64,000 nt of DNA from Cristatella mucedo (Eukaryota > Bryozoa > Phylactolaemata > Cristatellidae), in contig WPIO01000008.1 of the NCBI GenBank assembly GCA_009760855.2, positions 8,320,001 through 8,384,000 of the forward strand, read 5' to 3'. The notes beneath the pieces were generated by a model. The model was not told where the DNA came from. It ran no database searches and saw only the letters and a program-made list of their open reading frames with translations. The position numbers and the translations under genes are program-made. This document shows, piece by piece, positions 34,701-44,373 of the stretch. The first letter of the stretch is position 1, and each line of letters opens with the position of its first letter.

Positions 34701-35734
34701 TTTGAGGTAAAGCAGCAAATGGTTTTGAAAAGGATTTATTTAAACTATTAAATAATGCATTCCTTGGTAAGACAATGGAGAATGTTAGGGATAGAAAAAA
34801 TGTCGAGTTATTGAGTGAAGATGTAAGTGGAGATTTAGTAAAAAGGAATAAAATGAATAGAAACCCCAGATTGATTGATCAAAAGATATTATCTAATAGT
34901 ATTGCTTGTATAAAAAGTAGCAAAGAGTCTGTAACTTTAAACAAGCCAATCTATGTTGGATTGTATCTATATTTGATTTATCTAAGGTATTGATGCAAAA
35001 ATTATATTACCTAACAATGAAAAAAGATATGGTTCAAAAATAAATTTGTTATATACTAATACTGATTCACTTGTTATGGAAATTTTTACTGAAGATTTTT
35101 ATAAAGATTGCATTGAATATCCAGAAACAATAGATCTAAATACTTTTTCCAGATGACTATCTATTTTGGAATGATGAATTAGCAAAACGTATTATAAAAG
35201 GAAACAATAAAGTTGTTGGTAAATTTAAAGATCAGATAACAGATTAAGTAAAAATAGCAATATTAAATGAATGTGTTTTTCAAAGATCAAAACTTTACTC
35301 TTATACCATTTGCAATGATGAAAAAATATTTGATAAAGAAGGAAAACAAAAAGGAAAAACTAAGAAAATATGTGAAATGAATGAGATGTTTAATAAAAAA
35401 AGAGAGCAAATAGGACAATCTAAAAATCTAAGGGCCTTAACAAATATGTTGTTAATAAACATTTGAAACATTAAGATTTTACAAACTTTTTAAAAAATGT
35501 AGAAAAAAGTGTGAGCAATCATTGATTAGAAGTGAAAAACATATAATGTATACAATTAAAGTGCCATTATCCGCCTTTGATTCAAAACGATACTGGTTGG
35601 ATTGTGGTATTTTTAGTTATGCTTATGGTCACTATAGAATTGCAGATGCATTGAGTAATAACTTAAATCCAGGACGATGTAACACTTGCAATGTTGGTGA
35701 ATTAAAGAATACTACTACTACTAATATATATTCC
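31718..35734 (+). pseudogene. Protein-primed family B DNA polymerase (pPolB), degenerate
   Basis: It would replicate the element from protein-primed ends. About 1,300 codons are spread over all three frames by several 1-nt indels, with in-frame stops. Recognisable blocks in order are an N-terminal region ending in an NEGGS motif (about 32315), exonuclease ExoI AYSDFEC (about 33063), DHCHLTGKYRGAAHD (about 33414), ExoII IHNLRGYDSHLIV, PYEYMDTFARF, motif A HFDATTLYGWAM (about 34245), motif B LLNNAFLGKTMENVR (about 34747), motif C YTNTDSLV (about 35054) and the end AYGHYRIADAL (about 35619). In motif C the first catalytic Asp is replaced by Asn, so even the surviving palm is broken. It is the first gene after the left TIR. 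Its length fits Polinton PolB. Confidence 0.95.
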
Positions 35735-35813
35735 TAAACGAAAACATGAAGAATTTCCTGAACCTAAACCAAAAGTAAAAGTTAAGCATGATCTACGAAA
35801 GATCACAAGGGAA

Positions 35814-36137
35814 ATGCATGAATCACAAGTAGAAATGGAATATGAGAAAGCTAAAGAAGATTTAATTCTTGAGATGGCAGGAATAATAATATTAGGAATA
35901 ATAAGAATAATAAGTATTAGGAATAACAATATATTAAAAATAAAAATCTACTATTATAGAAATGGAAAAGTTGAAACTGAACAAGTTGAAACTGAACAAG
36001 TTATGCGTGATATTATTGAGGAATCTGACAGTGATGATCCTGATTACAATCCCGATAGTGAAGAAGACGATAGCGAAGATGATTCAGAAAATGATAGTGA
36101 TGAAGACAAATACGTAAATGAAGAAGATGAACAATAA
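35814..36137 (+). CDS. Acidic-tailed small protein downstream of PolB, unrecognised
   Basis: A 107-codon frame from ATG; the same frame is open upstream to about 35727 (PKRKHEEFPEPKPKVKVK), so the real start may be earlier or it may be a PolB extension. The N-terminal part is charged, the middle has a short hydrophobic Ile-rich segment, and the end is almost all Asp, Glu and Ser (DSDDPDYNPDSEEDDSEDD). No family recognised. It ends just before the promoter-like TTTATATAGAATG of the next gene. Confidence 0.5.
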   Translation: MHESQVEMEYEKAKEDLILEMAGIIILGIIRIISIRNNNILKIKIYYYRNGKVETEQVETEQVMRDIIEESDSDDPDYNPDSEEDDSEDDSENDSDEDKYVNEEDEQ

Positions 36138-36144
36138 AAATTAT

Positions 36145-36159
36145 TATTTATATAGAATG
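36145..36159 (+). promoter_or_regulatory. Start-site motif TATTTATATAGAATG
   Basis: One of a series of TATATAGAAATG-like motifs placed with the ATG of Polinton genes at its 3' end. Confidence 0.65.
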
Positions 36160-36432
36160 AATGTTTCTAGAATTCTTAGTTGTGAACAGTCGATAGATAT
36201 GGCGCTTAAAATTTGTCTACAAAAATTTTAAAAAGTCGATCAAATAATTGTTAAGCATTCACTTGATAAACTTATTCCAGGTTTAGATGGTTCATTCACT
36301 GGTGTTCTTGTTGAAATTTGTGATACATGTGATTAACCAATGGAATGCAGAAGTAAAATAAATACAATGTTTTAAGAAGCAGATAAAAAAATCAAAGACT
36401 CTAAAAATGAAAAAAGTGTTCAAATTAATTGA
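36157..36432 (+). pseudogene. Small Polinton protein with a Cys-Asp motif
   Basis: 92 codons in one frame with three in-frame TAA codons and no frameshift, ending at TGA. It contains LVEICDTCD followed by PMECRSK. This resembles the LLNICD and KC motif found twice in the next gene, so the two may be related. Function unknown. It starts on a TATATAG-type motif. Confidence 0.5.
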
Positions 36433-36454
36433 TTTTATAATGAATATTTTTTTA

Positions 36455-36469
36455 TTATATATAGAAATG
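36455..36469 (+). promoter_or_regulatory. Start-site motif TTATATATAGAAATG
   Basis: A close match to the motif shared by Polinton genes, with the ATG of the 36467 gene as its end. Confidence 0.7.
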
Positions 36470-36982
36470 GAATTTGATAAGAAATTTGAAAAGATTATTG
36501 TAAATAGAGCTTGCAGAGACATGTTATCATTAAGTACTCAATTAAAATCTAAAAATTGTGACTTGGAATATGTTTATTAAAAATCTCATGATATTCTAAA
36601 AGAATCTTGTGATAAATATATTGATTCTCTTTTGAATATCTGTGATGCAAGTGATGAAAAAGAAAAATGTTATAAGATAGTTGAAAAACTAAATTTAGAA
36701 TTATTAAAAGAAGATGGAGTAATTAATAAATTAGATGACTTTGGTGATAAATTTGAAAGAACTATTAGATATAATTTTTCTAGACAGTATGCACATAGAT
36801 TTTGCGGATATAAATCTTTAACTTAAAGACTTAAAACTGACAATTATGATATTATTAGGTTAAGAACTTATAATTTCCTAGAGCAACTAGATAATAAATA
36901 TATTGATGCTCTTTTGAATGTTTGTGATGTAGAGGCCAAAGAAGAAGAGTGCATTCTTAAAGCAAAACAAATTATTTTGTAA
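36467..36982 (+). pseudogene. Helical Polinton protein with two Cys-Asp repeats
   Basis: 172 codons in one uninterrupted phase with TAA at 36578 and 36824, and a final TAA at 36980. It is charged and predicted helical from composition. It carries an internal duplication: DKYIDSLLNICDASDEKEKC (about 36611) and NKYIDALLNVCDVEAKEEEC (about 36894). A third related block sits in the preceding gene. I do not recognise the family. The paired Cys could bind metal or form disulfides. Confidence 0.55.
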
Positions 36983-36994
36983 TTAGTATAGGAA

Positions 36995-37526
36995 ATGGCA
37001 ACTGACATCACTGATCCCAATCTTGCTATATCTGCAACTCTGCTCAAAGCTTATGTTGATTATCTTGTAAAATCAAGAATGACTGCATATGATGAACAGA
37101 CACGTGATTCAGATACTTCTATTATGACAGACGCATCTGTTAAAAAGTTTTTTATTGATGTCTGTGACATTGAAGCGCAAAAGGTAATTAGCTCGGGAAT
37201 GGCAAGTGTAACAGCTAATCTTGAATCTACCGTTAGAACAAAATTTGATACTCTTCTTGATACTCCTGCAGAAATCTCTGGTTATACCACATGGATCGCT
37301 AGTCAACTACCAACACTTTCAACAGTTATCTCAGGTGCAGCAGGAATTAAACCTGACATCTCTGGAATTGTTAAAGATGAGTGCTATGCAATTCTACCTG
37401 ATATCTCTGATGGAACTAGTGCCAGACAAAAGGCAGGCAGCACGTGCTGCTCTTGCTGCTCCAGCCGTTCCAGCTGATCCATCCACAACTAAACCAAGTG
37501 ATACAGTTCCAACAACTACTCTGTAA
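36995..37526 (+). pseudogene. Polinton structural-type protein, unrecognised, one frameshift
   Basis: It begins MATDITDPNLAISATLLKAY. It is open for about 150 codons, then a 1-nt shift near 37430 moves to an Ala/Pro/Thr-rich end (APAVPADPSTTKPSDTVP). Amphipathic helices dominate, and FIDVCDIEA is reminiscent of the Cys-Asp motif of the preceding genes. It ends just before the next start-site motif. Function unknown. Confidence 0.55.
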
Positions 37527-37532
37527 ACAATT

Positions 37533-37548
37533 TATTTATATAGAAATG
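37533..37548 (+). promoter_or_regulatory. Start-site motif TTATATAGAAATG
   Basis: The motif precedes and includes the ATG of the intact 122-codon gene at 37546. Confidence 0.7.
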
Positions 37549-37914
37549 AATTCAGTAGAAACAAGAAGTAAAGACTGTCTAACAGAAGTACGAGGCCAAC
37601 ACTACTCTAATTTTAAGATTTGTTCGTTTCCAATGGGTAGAATGGAAGATATTAGATATACACTTTTAGAAGCATTACAATTAATTTTAGAATACAATGC
37701 TTTCAGAGTTAATCATTCTGATACTGAGATTTCATGCATATTCACTAAAATTAGAGATGGATTCATTTTTTCAGAATTTCTAAAAGATTTAAAAGTAGAA
37801 AAAATAAATAGTTTTAAATCAGAAGCATACTCTACAAAAATAGAGGAAACAAAAAGACTAATGGAAAAGGATTGTATCTCGCCAACAGAGCTAATTCAAG
37901 GAAGTTTAGACTGA
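37546..37914 (+). CDS. Intact 122-aa Polinton protein, unrecognised
   Basis: It is one of the few Polinton genes without stops or shifts. It starts MNSVETRSKDCL on a TATATAGAAATG motif and includes GRMEDIRYTLLEALQLILEY. The protein looks soluble and alpha-helical with three Cys. Its stop overlaps, tail to tail, the end of the minus-strand fibre-like gene. No family recognised. Confidence 0.65.
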   Translation: MNSVETRSKDCLTEVRGQHYSNFKICSFPMGRMEDIRYTLLEALQLILEYNAFRVNHSDTEISCIFTKIRDGFIFSEFLKDLKVEKINSFKSEAYSTKIEETKRLMEKDCISPTELIQGSLD

Positions 37915-37916
37915 AA

Positions 37917-38905
37917 GTGCGATTGAATTTAGAGTTGAGTATATTACATCATTTATTAAAACAATTTCAATAACATCTAAATCACTTGGATTAATAAGAT
38001 TGTCATAATTTAAAACAGGAAGATTAATAGTTACATCAATTTTATTATAAGAAACATCAAACTTTGTTATATAAACACTTAATAATAACATATAGTTATC
38101 TTCAACGCCATAAAAAGTAATATTAAGAAAATTAGAAACTAAGAAATTTGGAGAGTAAAACTTGTGGCAATAGTTTCTAACTATAAAATTATGCGAACTA
38201 TCAATAATTAAAATAAGTTCCATTTTAATATCAACATAGTTAACTTTAGTCATATTAACATCCTTCAATATAATTGATTTTTCAGTTATTCTTTGTTTGA
38301 AACAGATAAGAATAAATAGTTTTTACTAGAAATATCAATTGTTTTTGGTATACCTCTATTCATATAAAGAATATCCTTTATTTTTAATGTTATCTTTGAG
38401 TACATTTATTTTTTATGGTTATATCAGATAATGTAGATAAGTAATTATCTCTGTTGAATGGAAGATCGTTATTAAAACTTGATAACTTTTCTATTTTACT
38501 AAAATTCAAAGAACCTGTAGTAAATGATATATAACCAAGAAGAGGCTTATTTAGTAAGTATCTATCCATAGCATCATGTATTGATAGACCAATATTTATT
38601 CCATTATTAACACGTAATTCATTTACTGTTAAATCACCATTTACTGTGAAATCTGCCTTAGTTTCAATGTATTCTTTTGTTGCACTTTTGCTTCCATTAA
38701 TTGGAGTTAGTATGTTAACATATTTTTTTGAGTTTTCAGATATGTTTCCTCTAATAACTTGATCTGAATCTTTTCTTAAATAGTTGTTATCAGCGAAAAA
38801 TTTTCCAACGTTCTCTAATGAGTCTATATTATTTCCAAGATTTGTTTTTCTGTTTCCACATAAATCCAATGTTCCAATCATCTGTAAATCTTTTCTACTG
38901 AGCAT
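37917..38905 (-). pseudogene. Tail-fibre-like gene 2
   Basis: On the minus strand it starts MLSRKDLQMIGTLDLCGN at 38905, shortly downstream of a TATATAG box. The N-terminal part has the pattern of fibre repeats (LDLCGNRKTNLGNN, FTVNGDLTVNELRVNNG). The C-terminal part (38268-37917), reached by a frameshift, is beta-rich (FLNITFYGVEDNYMLLLSV). Phage-type fibres trimerise as beta-helices and mediate attachment. A role in a Polinton virion is inference. It is related to the genes at 38986-40641 and 51163-51950. Confidence 0.65.
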
Positions 38906-38985
38906 TTAAGCTACTGCTATATAAACAGTAACATTTATCTCTAAATCAAACAAACTGGATCCTGATATAAAAATATAATTATTAA

Positions 38986-40641
38986 CTATTTTTTATTAAT
39001 ATCTATTACATAACCACCATACAACTGATCGTTATGAGGTGATAATTTTGATGGTGAAGGCATGAATACTTTTACTCCTCCTGAAACTTCATATGGTACC
39101 CCAACAACAAATAAACCTCTTAGAATTGTAATGTTACCAATGTTAGTACTCCATCTACCATTAACTGTTCTGCCATATATTTGTGTAGTTAGTGATCCAT
39201 CCATAGTTCCTTTAAAATTTAAAGTTGCAACATTTCCATTTACTTTTTGCAGGTAGCCAAGATTTACCCCATCATTAGGATTAACTGGATCGTTTTGTAT
39301 ATTAATTGGATTATACTACATATTCAAAGCACCACTCATTGATCAATTATCATATTTTACAAAATTAGCATCCATATAGGCAACAGTTGCAACGTTTGTT
39401 GCCGAAGATGGTGTTGCTGCATTAGCAATATTTAATGTTCCAGTTACAGTTACAATTACCATTACAATTAGGTACAAATACCATTAACAGTTCCACCACT
39501 CTTTGACAGTTTTGTAACAGAAAAATCGTATGTAGCAGCATCACTTGCATTGACAGGGTTTGCAAGATCTATCAGTCTATGGTTATTCATATCTATATCT
39601 CCATCAGCACTTGTTCCTCTAGATATTTTTGTAACAAAGTTGGTCTCTATATATTTTCTGTTTACAGCATCTCCAGAATCAATAGGATCTCCAATGTTTT
39701 TATTAAATTTTGATTCCTATTTAAAGATCCATTGATAATATCACCACTATTTCGAATGTAAATTTTTTGAGCTAGATCCTTTTCTGCGATAACCAAGAGA
39801 CATTTCTATACTATACTAATAAGAAAATCAACGTAGGTTACGTTATTTGCAACAGTTAAATTGTTAATAACATAAGTGTATGAACCATCAATATTTATTA
39901 CTAAAACAAGAGTACCAGGTACGCCATAAGTGTTATCACTAGTTTAATCTAAGAACGTTCCAGTAGTATTAGAAGACCACAGTACACTAGATATTATTCC
40001 AAAGTTATTTACTGGTCCACGAATAAATGTTTTCAGTGGTGTTGCGTAACCTATTATGTTTCCAGTTTGATCCAACATTGGTATGTCAGCAGGTGTTGCG
40101 TTTAAAGTAAAAGTTTCTGTTCCAGTTCCATTTACATTATTATTAAATCCACTTAACGAGATAAAACTTGGAAAATTAGTAAATCTTAAATATTTAAGAA
40201 TCGACTGTTTGTTTTTGTTATGATATCTTAATCTTTCAAAGAAGTAATTCTGTTTAATCCTAAGTCAAGAGTACTACTTGAATTTCCATTGAAAACTTGA
40301 GTCATACTTTTTATTAACCCATAGTTTATTACTTTGCAAGGTCTAGAATCTTTATATGTAGTTCCATCAGCTGAATTTCTTGATATACCAGTAACATTTG
40401 TACAATTCGGTTGAGATAACAGTTTTGCACCAATTTTTGGAAGTAAATTTGATAAATTAGAAGCTGAAGCCTTTTCTCCTGAAACATTGTTTACTACAGT
40501 GTTTAAAAAGGTTGAATTTAGAGCATAATCTAATCTTATTGCATCACCAGCATTTACTGGATATGCAAGATTTATAATTCTGTTTCCATTTGCATCAAGG
40601 TCATCAAAAATAAAACCATTCATTCTAGTAACATTTTCCAT
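38986..40641 (-). pseudogene. Tail-fibre-like gene 1 with repeated NRI.NLA.PVN..DA motif
   Basis: It starts MENVTRMNGFIFDD at 40641 after a TA-rich promoter. The first repeat is NGNRIINLAYPVNAGDA. Further repeats are visible in the decayed frames: DPIDSGDAVNRKYIET (about 39680), MNNHRLIDLANPVNASDAAT (about 39570) and NDPVNPNDGVN (about 39290). This repeat is the well-known signature of phage tail fibres and similar viral fibres. The C-terminus (39204-38986) is Gly-rich and beta-like. Many stops and shifts occur in the middle. It is divergently transcribed from the + gene at 40669. Confidence 0.75.
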
Positions 40642-40645
40642 TTCT

Positions 40646-40668
<23 letters not shown>
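40642..40668. promoter_or_regulatory. Bidirectional TA-rich promoter gap
   Basis: About 11 TA dinucleotides and TGTGTG lie between the ATG of the fibre gene (minus) and the ATG of the 40669 frame (plus). The position of the TATATAG box is occupied by an expanded TA microsatellite. Confidence 0.55.
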
Positions 40669-40677
<9 letters not shown>

Positions 40678-41352
40678 AGGAAAATAACTAGAAAAACTGA
40701 TGTAAGATCAAGTTTAGATGCAACAAAAGAAGTGCTATCAAGAACAACAACTGCAGCAGAGATTGGCTCAAAAGCAGTTATAAAAGTTGTGCCTAATATT
40801 GCTATGAAACTAATTTTACAAGCATCGAATAACCTAACAAAAATGGTTCCAACAGTTTTACAGTCGTTCAAAGGGATTGGAACTGCTACAAAAGCATTAG
40901 GAGGATTTCTATCTGGAATAACAGGAATTGTAGATTTATGATTATTTATAAAAGAAATTGTTGATGATATTGCTTCTGGAAAATATGGCAAGTATTCTGG
41001 AAAACAATGGCAGATAAAAAAAGGTCTATCAAAAATGGTGATTTACTTGTCTTGCAAAAATGGTTGCATCATTAGAGATTAAACATTATATAAATGAGAT
41101 ACTACTTGAAGCAGAAAATCTAACACTGATTGGTATCTTAATCCTAGTAAGTTTTTGTCTGATACATTTGGAGAAGAAGTTAATTGGGATGCAGCACAAC
41201 TAGATCCACTTGCTTGGAAAAGGAATTTCCTAGAAGTTAGATGTGGAGGGCTATTGCCTGCAATTCCTGCTATTATAGCAAGTATAGCAAGTATCATAGG
41301 AACAGTTGGTCTTACAGTTTCAATAACTGTCGCAGTAGGAGCATTAGTTTAA
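40669..41352 (+). pseudogene. Polinton protein with hydrophobic C-terminus, possible membrane-active virion protein
   Basis: Two good blocks in the same phase are separated by a decayed middle with several stops. The N-terminal block (40669-40941) is basic then helical: EIGSKAVIKVVPNIAMKL, FKGIGTATKALGGFLSGI. The C-terminal block (about 41125-41352) has FGEEVNWDAAQLDPLAWKR and then a long hydrophobic run (LLPAIPAIIASIASIIG). The layout suggests a minor capsid or membrane-lytic protein, but I recognise no family. Confidence 0.45.
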
Positions 41353-41476
41353 AAAAAATAGTTGACTCAACAATGCACACAGCAAAATCTCTAGCAATGA
41401 ACATACGTGTAGAAAGAATGAGTGCTTTGAGTTTACAAAGTTCTAGACTAAAGAATGCTATTGCAGACATAAAAAT

Positions 41477-41770
41477 ATGATAGAATTACTTGATAGAGGA
41501 ATTGATATCGATCTGACTGACAAAGTTTAGAATTCAGAATTAAAAAACAGATTGGACTATCTAAATCAGGGAAAGAAACTCGTTGAAGAATCAGATGTTA
41601 TTTATTCAGATGAGCTAAAAAGAGATATTAAAAAAGTAGAAAGTAGTACAATTGGAGGAAAGAAGTCTTGCAATTATAAAGCGGAGTCAGCAATGTTACT
41701 ATCAAATTTGTTTGCGCAAGGAGCAACTCAAGAGCAAATATATAATGAAATGTTGAAATTAAGAGATTAA
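41477..41770 (+). pseudogene. Small charged Polinton protein, one in-frame TAG
   Basis: 97 codons plus stop from MIELLDRGIDIDLTDKV; a TAG at codon 18, and otherwise open to TAA at 41768-41770. It is helical, Lys/Glu-rich, and ends with AQGATQEQIYNEMLKLRD. An upstream related-looking fragment runs from about 41352 to 41480. Function unknown. Confidence 0.45.
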
Positions 41771-41792
41771 TTGAAAAAAACGTCGCAAAAAA

Positions 41793-42238
41793 TTAAAAAT
41801 CTGTGTGTCTAACTAATTTTTTATCATCTGTAAGTGTATAAGTAAAATGTAGTTTTGCAAATTTTAAATGCAAACGTATTGCCGCCCTATCCCTTGCTAC
41901 AGCTGCATTTTCTTTACAATCAAAAAGACCGACATTGTAATTAACCCCATTTTCCTTACACCATTTCCTTACATCAATATGATTCAATGTATTTTCTTTT
42001 GGTTATTCCTTTGTCAGATTTCTTCTTACATAATAAGCCATGCTAATTTATATGATTTGTATCGTTTTCCATCAATACTTATAATTCTAAATCCATAACT
42101 ATCAATACTTCCAGCTTCACTTCCAATAATTGCTTTTTCTCCTAAATTGATCTTCCAGAAGAACTTTCCTGTACCCGGCTCATACATTAAAAGCTCCATA
42201 ACTCGATCTCTTAATCTAGAAACTTCATCTTGATTCAT
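41793..42238 (-). pseudogene. HNH-AP2 type homing endonuclease remnant
   Basis: On the minus strand it starts MNQDEVSRLRDRVMELLMYE with PGTGKFFWK, GSEAGSIDSYGFRIISIDGK and YKSYKLAW. This is the beta-rich N-terminus typical of phage and giant-virus HNH endonucleases. After a frameshift comes a short NHID, the expected second HNH block, but the DNR..NL part is missing. An AP2 DNA-binding segment (VGLFDCKENAAVARDRAAIR, then HLKFAKLHF) ends the gene. The missing region suggests an internal deletion. Such enzymes are selfish or DNA-nicking genes. Presence inside a Polinton suggests gene exchange with viruses or phages. Confidence 0.8.
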
Positions 42239-42293
42239 TCTTTAGTATATAACAGTATTACTAATATTTAAATAAAAATTAATTTAATAAAGA

Positions 42294-42960
42294 ATGGAAT
42301 ATCGTGAGATAAAATTAAATCTATCAGATCACCAAGTAAATCTAATTCATAAGTCAGATAAACCAATATCAGTTAGACTAAAAAAGAAGATATGTCAGGT
42401 AGTATTGCTATATTTGTAACAAAAACTCAACTTGCTAGAACTAAAAAGTGTGTAAGTCAAAAGGAATTGGTCTACAATTGAATCTCAGTCGAAAGCAATT
42501 GAAGGCAAACAGAAAAAATGAACCGGAATTGTAGACTTTATTAATAAACTTAATGGCGGGCATAAGATGGATATGAAACTACCATCAGGAGTAAAATCGG
42601 AGAATGTTCCAGGAGGAAGTTTTAATAACACTGGTAAATATTATTATGCAGGTCCAGGAACGAAGTTTAATCAAAGAATGAGTGAGGGTTATGAGGGAGC
42701 TAATGATTTAGATCAGCGGGCTCTGGTCCATGATAATGATTTTATAAACTCAGGATCAATGCTAGAGCCACAAAGAACTCAAATAAGAAATTTATCCGAC
42801 TTGGTTCTTGCTGAATCTTCTGCTAGAATAGCGCTCGACACAAGACAACCATCATGTTCGCGAAGATACGAAAACAGTTGCAGCAGTGATGGCCGCAAAA
42901 GCTAAGCTTGGTTTAAGCATTGGTGGAACTCTGAATGATTTGCTACAGATTTTCTAAAAG
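42294..42960 (+). pseudogene. Polinton capsid-associated protein with phospholipase A2-like domain
   Basis: It starts MEYREIKLNLSDHQVNL, an N-terminus resembling the conserved minor structural protein of Polintons (with TKTQL block near 42422, reached by a shift). From about 42567 the frame shows a Gly-rich lead and YYAGPGTKFNQ (calcium-loop-like YxGPGT). Further on is DLDQRALVHDNDF, matching the HDxx(Y/F) catalytic helix of parvovirus-type phospholipase A2. Such domains help virions breach endosomal membranes. The His-Asp pair is retained. Stops and a frameshift after 42840 disrupt the end. Confidence 0.72.
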
Positions 42961-43044
42961 ATAAAATAAGTAATCCCGCTAGCCGAAATAAGGTAAAAAA
43001 TTACGCGCGCGGAATAGTTGATAGAATGCTTGATATAACTCGAA

Positions 43045-43592
43045 AAAGGATCTAAAAAAATGTACACTACACTTATTTTATTGTATGTCATATTTTTACT
43101 TTTTTTTAATTCTACTGGATTAAAACTAAATCTCTTTGCTAAACTGTAAACTTTAACTTGATCTAATTTAAGTCTAATATTTAATTTTGGTTCATTATTT
43201 TAATACTCTTTTGAAACATAACTACAATCAATAATTCCAGCTATATAAAAATCATTCCCTAGTTTATGAATGACGTCTGCAGGACTACTTTATTTTACTT
43301 GTTTCTTTGTCTCATCAAACAAGATACTTGGTTTTGTTCCAAAATCAAATCTAACTCCAATTGTTGATCTGTTACTCAAGTCATATCCCTTAAAGTCAAG
43401 TTGTTCACTCGATCTCTCTACAATACTTTGAAGAAAAGGAAGCATTTCTTGTGTAATATAAATCCATGCACTTAGATAAGGTTTTGAATCTTTTGAAATC
43501 TTTTCTTCAACATGGATGTGTGCTGTTTTTCCTTTTGGGATAATAACAGCAGAATATTTTCAGTACAACAAACTTTTTTCTTGATTTTCCAT
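43045..43592 (-). pseudogene. Polinton protein of about 180 aa, unrecognised, three in-frame stops
   Basis: It starts at 43592 with a TATATAG box just upstream (ACTATATAGAATG). One phase is maintained throughout, with TGA at codon 11 and two TAA codons later. Readable parts include IPKGKTAHIHVEEKISKD, YLSAWIYITQEMLPFLQS and STIGVRFDFGTKPSILF. The beta-rich pattern could be a DNA-binding or capsid protein. I recognise no family. Confidence 0.55.
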
Positions 43593-43615
43593 TCTATATA
43601 GTGAAAATATCTTGT

Positions 43616-44293
43616 CTAATTTAAATTAATAATTCCAGGACTACCAAAATCAGTCAATTCCATTAGTTTTAGGAAAATTAGACACCTCATTCCACAATCA
43701 GTTTGCTTATAATCTTGTAGTTGAAAAGTTTGAAAACTTGGTATTACACCAAAATAATCAATTACTTCTGGCATCGGTGGAGCACCAAATGAATCGAAGT
43801 AAAAACAGGACTTTCCTACTTTTTAAAGTGCTACCCAGTGATATATTGCTAGGCCTGATTTACCAGTGTTACAAATAAGACACTCATTTTGTTTTATAGA
43901 TTTTAGTTCATCTCTTGCAAATACACCCCGAAAGTTTTTTATTTAACTCTTTACATGATCATTTATTTCTAAATCAGTCAGTGGTGTACTTTTTATCCTT
44001 TTTTTAGTTTTTAGTTTTACCGTTGATAGTTTTTCTTAATTCAGAAAGTGTGTGTTCTTTGCCAGTTCCACTTCCTAACTTTCTCCCATGAGATATGACT
44101 CCGCTACCTAAATTTTTTCCGTGAGCTACAACTCCGCTGCCACTTCTAAGTTAACAAACCTGGACTTTTTATGTTCACAAATTACACAAATTGCTTTAAT
44201 CATTTCTCTAGGTCCTTTTGTGCTATCTACTTCAACGTACTCCTCATGAATGCTATCTGTGACTTTTCTACATTTCAAGCAATAAATTTTCAT
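43616..44293 (-). pseudogene. Zinc ribbon fused to adenain-like cysteine protease
   Basis: The N-terminus starts at 44293 with MKIYCLKCRKVTDS and later CVICEHKKSRF, a Cys4 zinc ribbon often seen in Polinton and adenovirus-like elements. A Gly/Ser-rich repeat follows (GSGVVAHGKNLGSG), then the protease. The protease blocks are FRGVFARDEL, HWV (catalytic His, about 43835), FDSFGAPPMPEVIDYF (catalytic Asp, about 43795) and DYKQTDCGMRC (Gln side and catalytic Cys, about 43700). It matures capsid proteins in related viruses. Two TAA codons and compensating shifts in the linker disrupt it. It is divergent from the ATPase gene. Confidence 0.92.
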
Positions 44294-44294
44294 T

Positions 44295-44357
<63 letters not shown>

Positions 44358-44373
44358 ATAAACTTTTCTTAGT
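44294..44373. promoter_or_regulatory. Bidirectional promoter gap expanded by (CT)n(TA)n
   Basis: Between the protease ATG (minus) and the ATPase start (plus), the expected TATATAGA-type box is replaced by about 9 CT and 20 TA units. On the minus strand it reads TATATA...GAGAGAGAAATG, an expanded form of TATATAGAAATG. Confidence 0.6.

Noticed and set aside
36157-36982. Reassigned TAA codon in Polinton genes
   Set aside because: Two genes keep phase across several TAA codons, but genes such as 37546 and 45267 end properly at TAA or other stops next to promoter motifs. PolB and capsid genes show 1-nt frameshifts too. Neutral decay explains the pattern.
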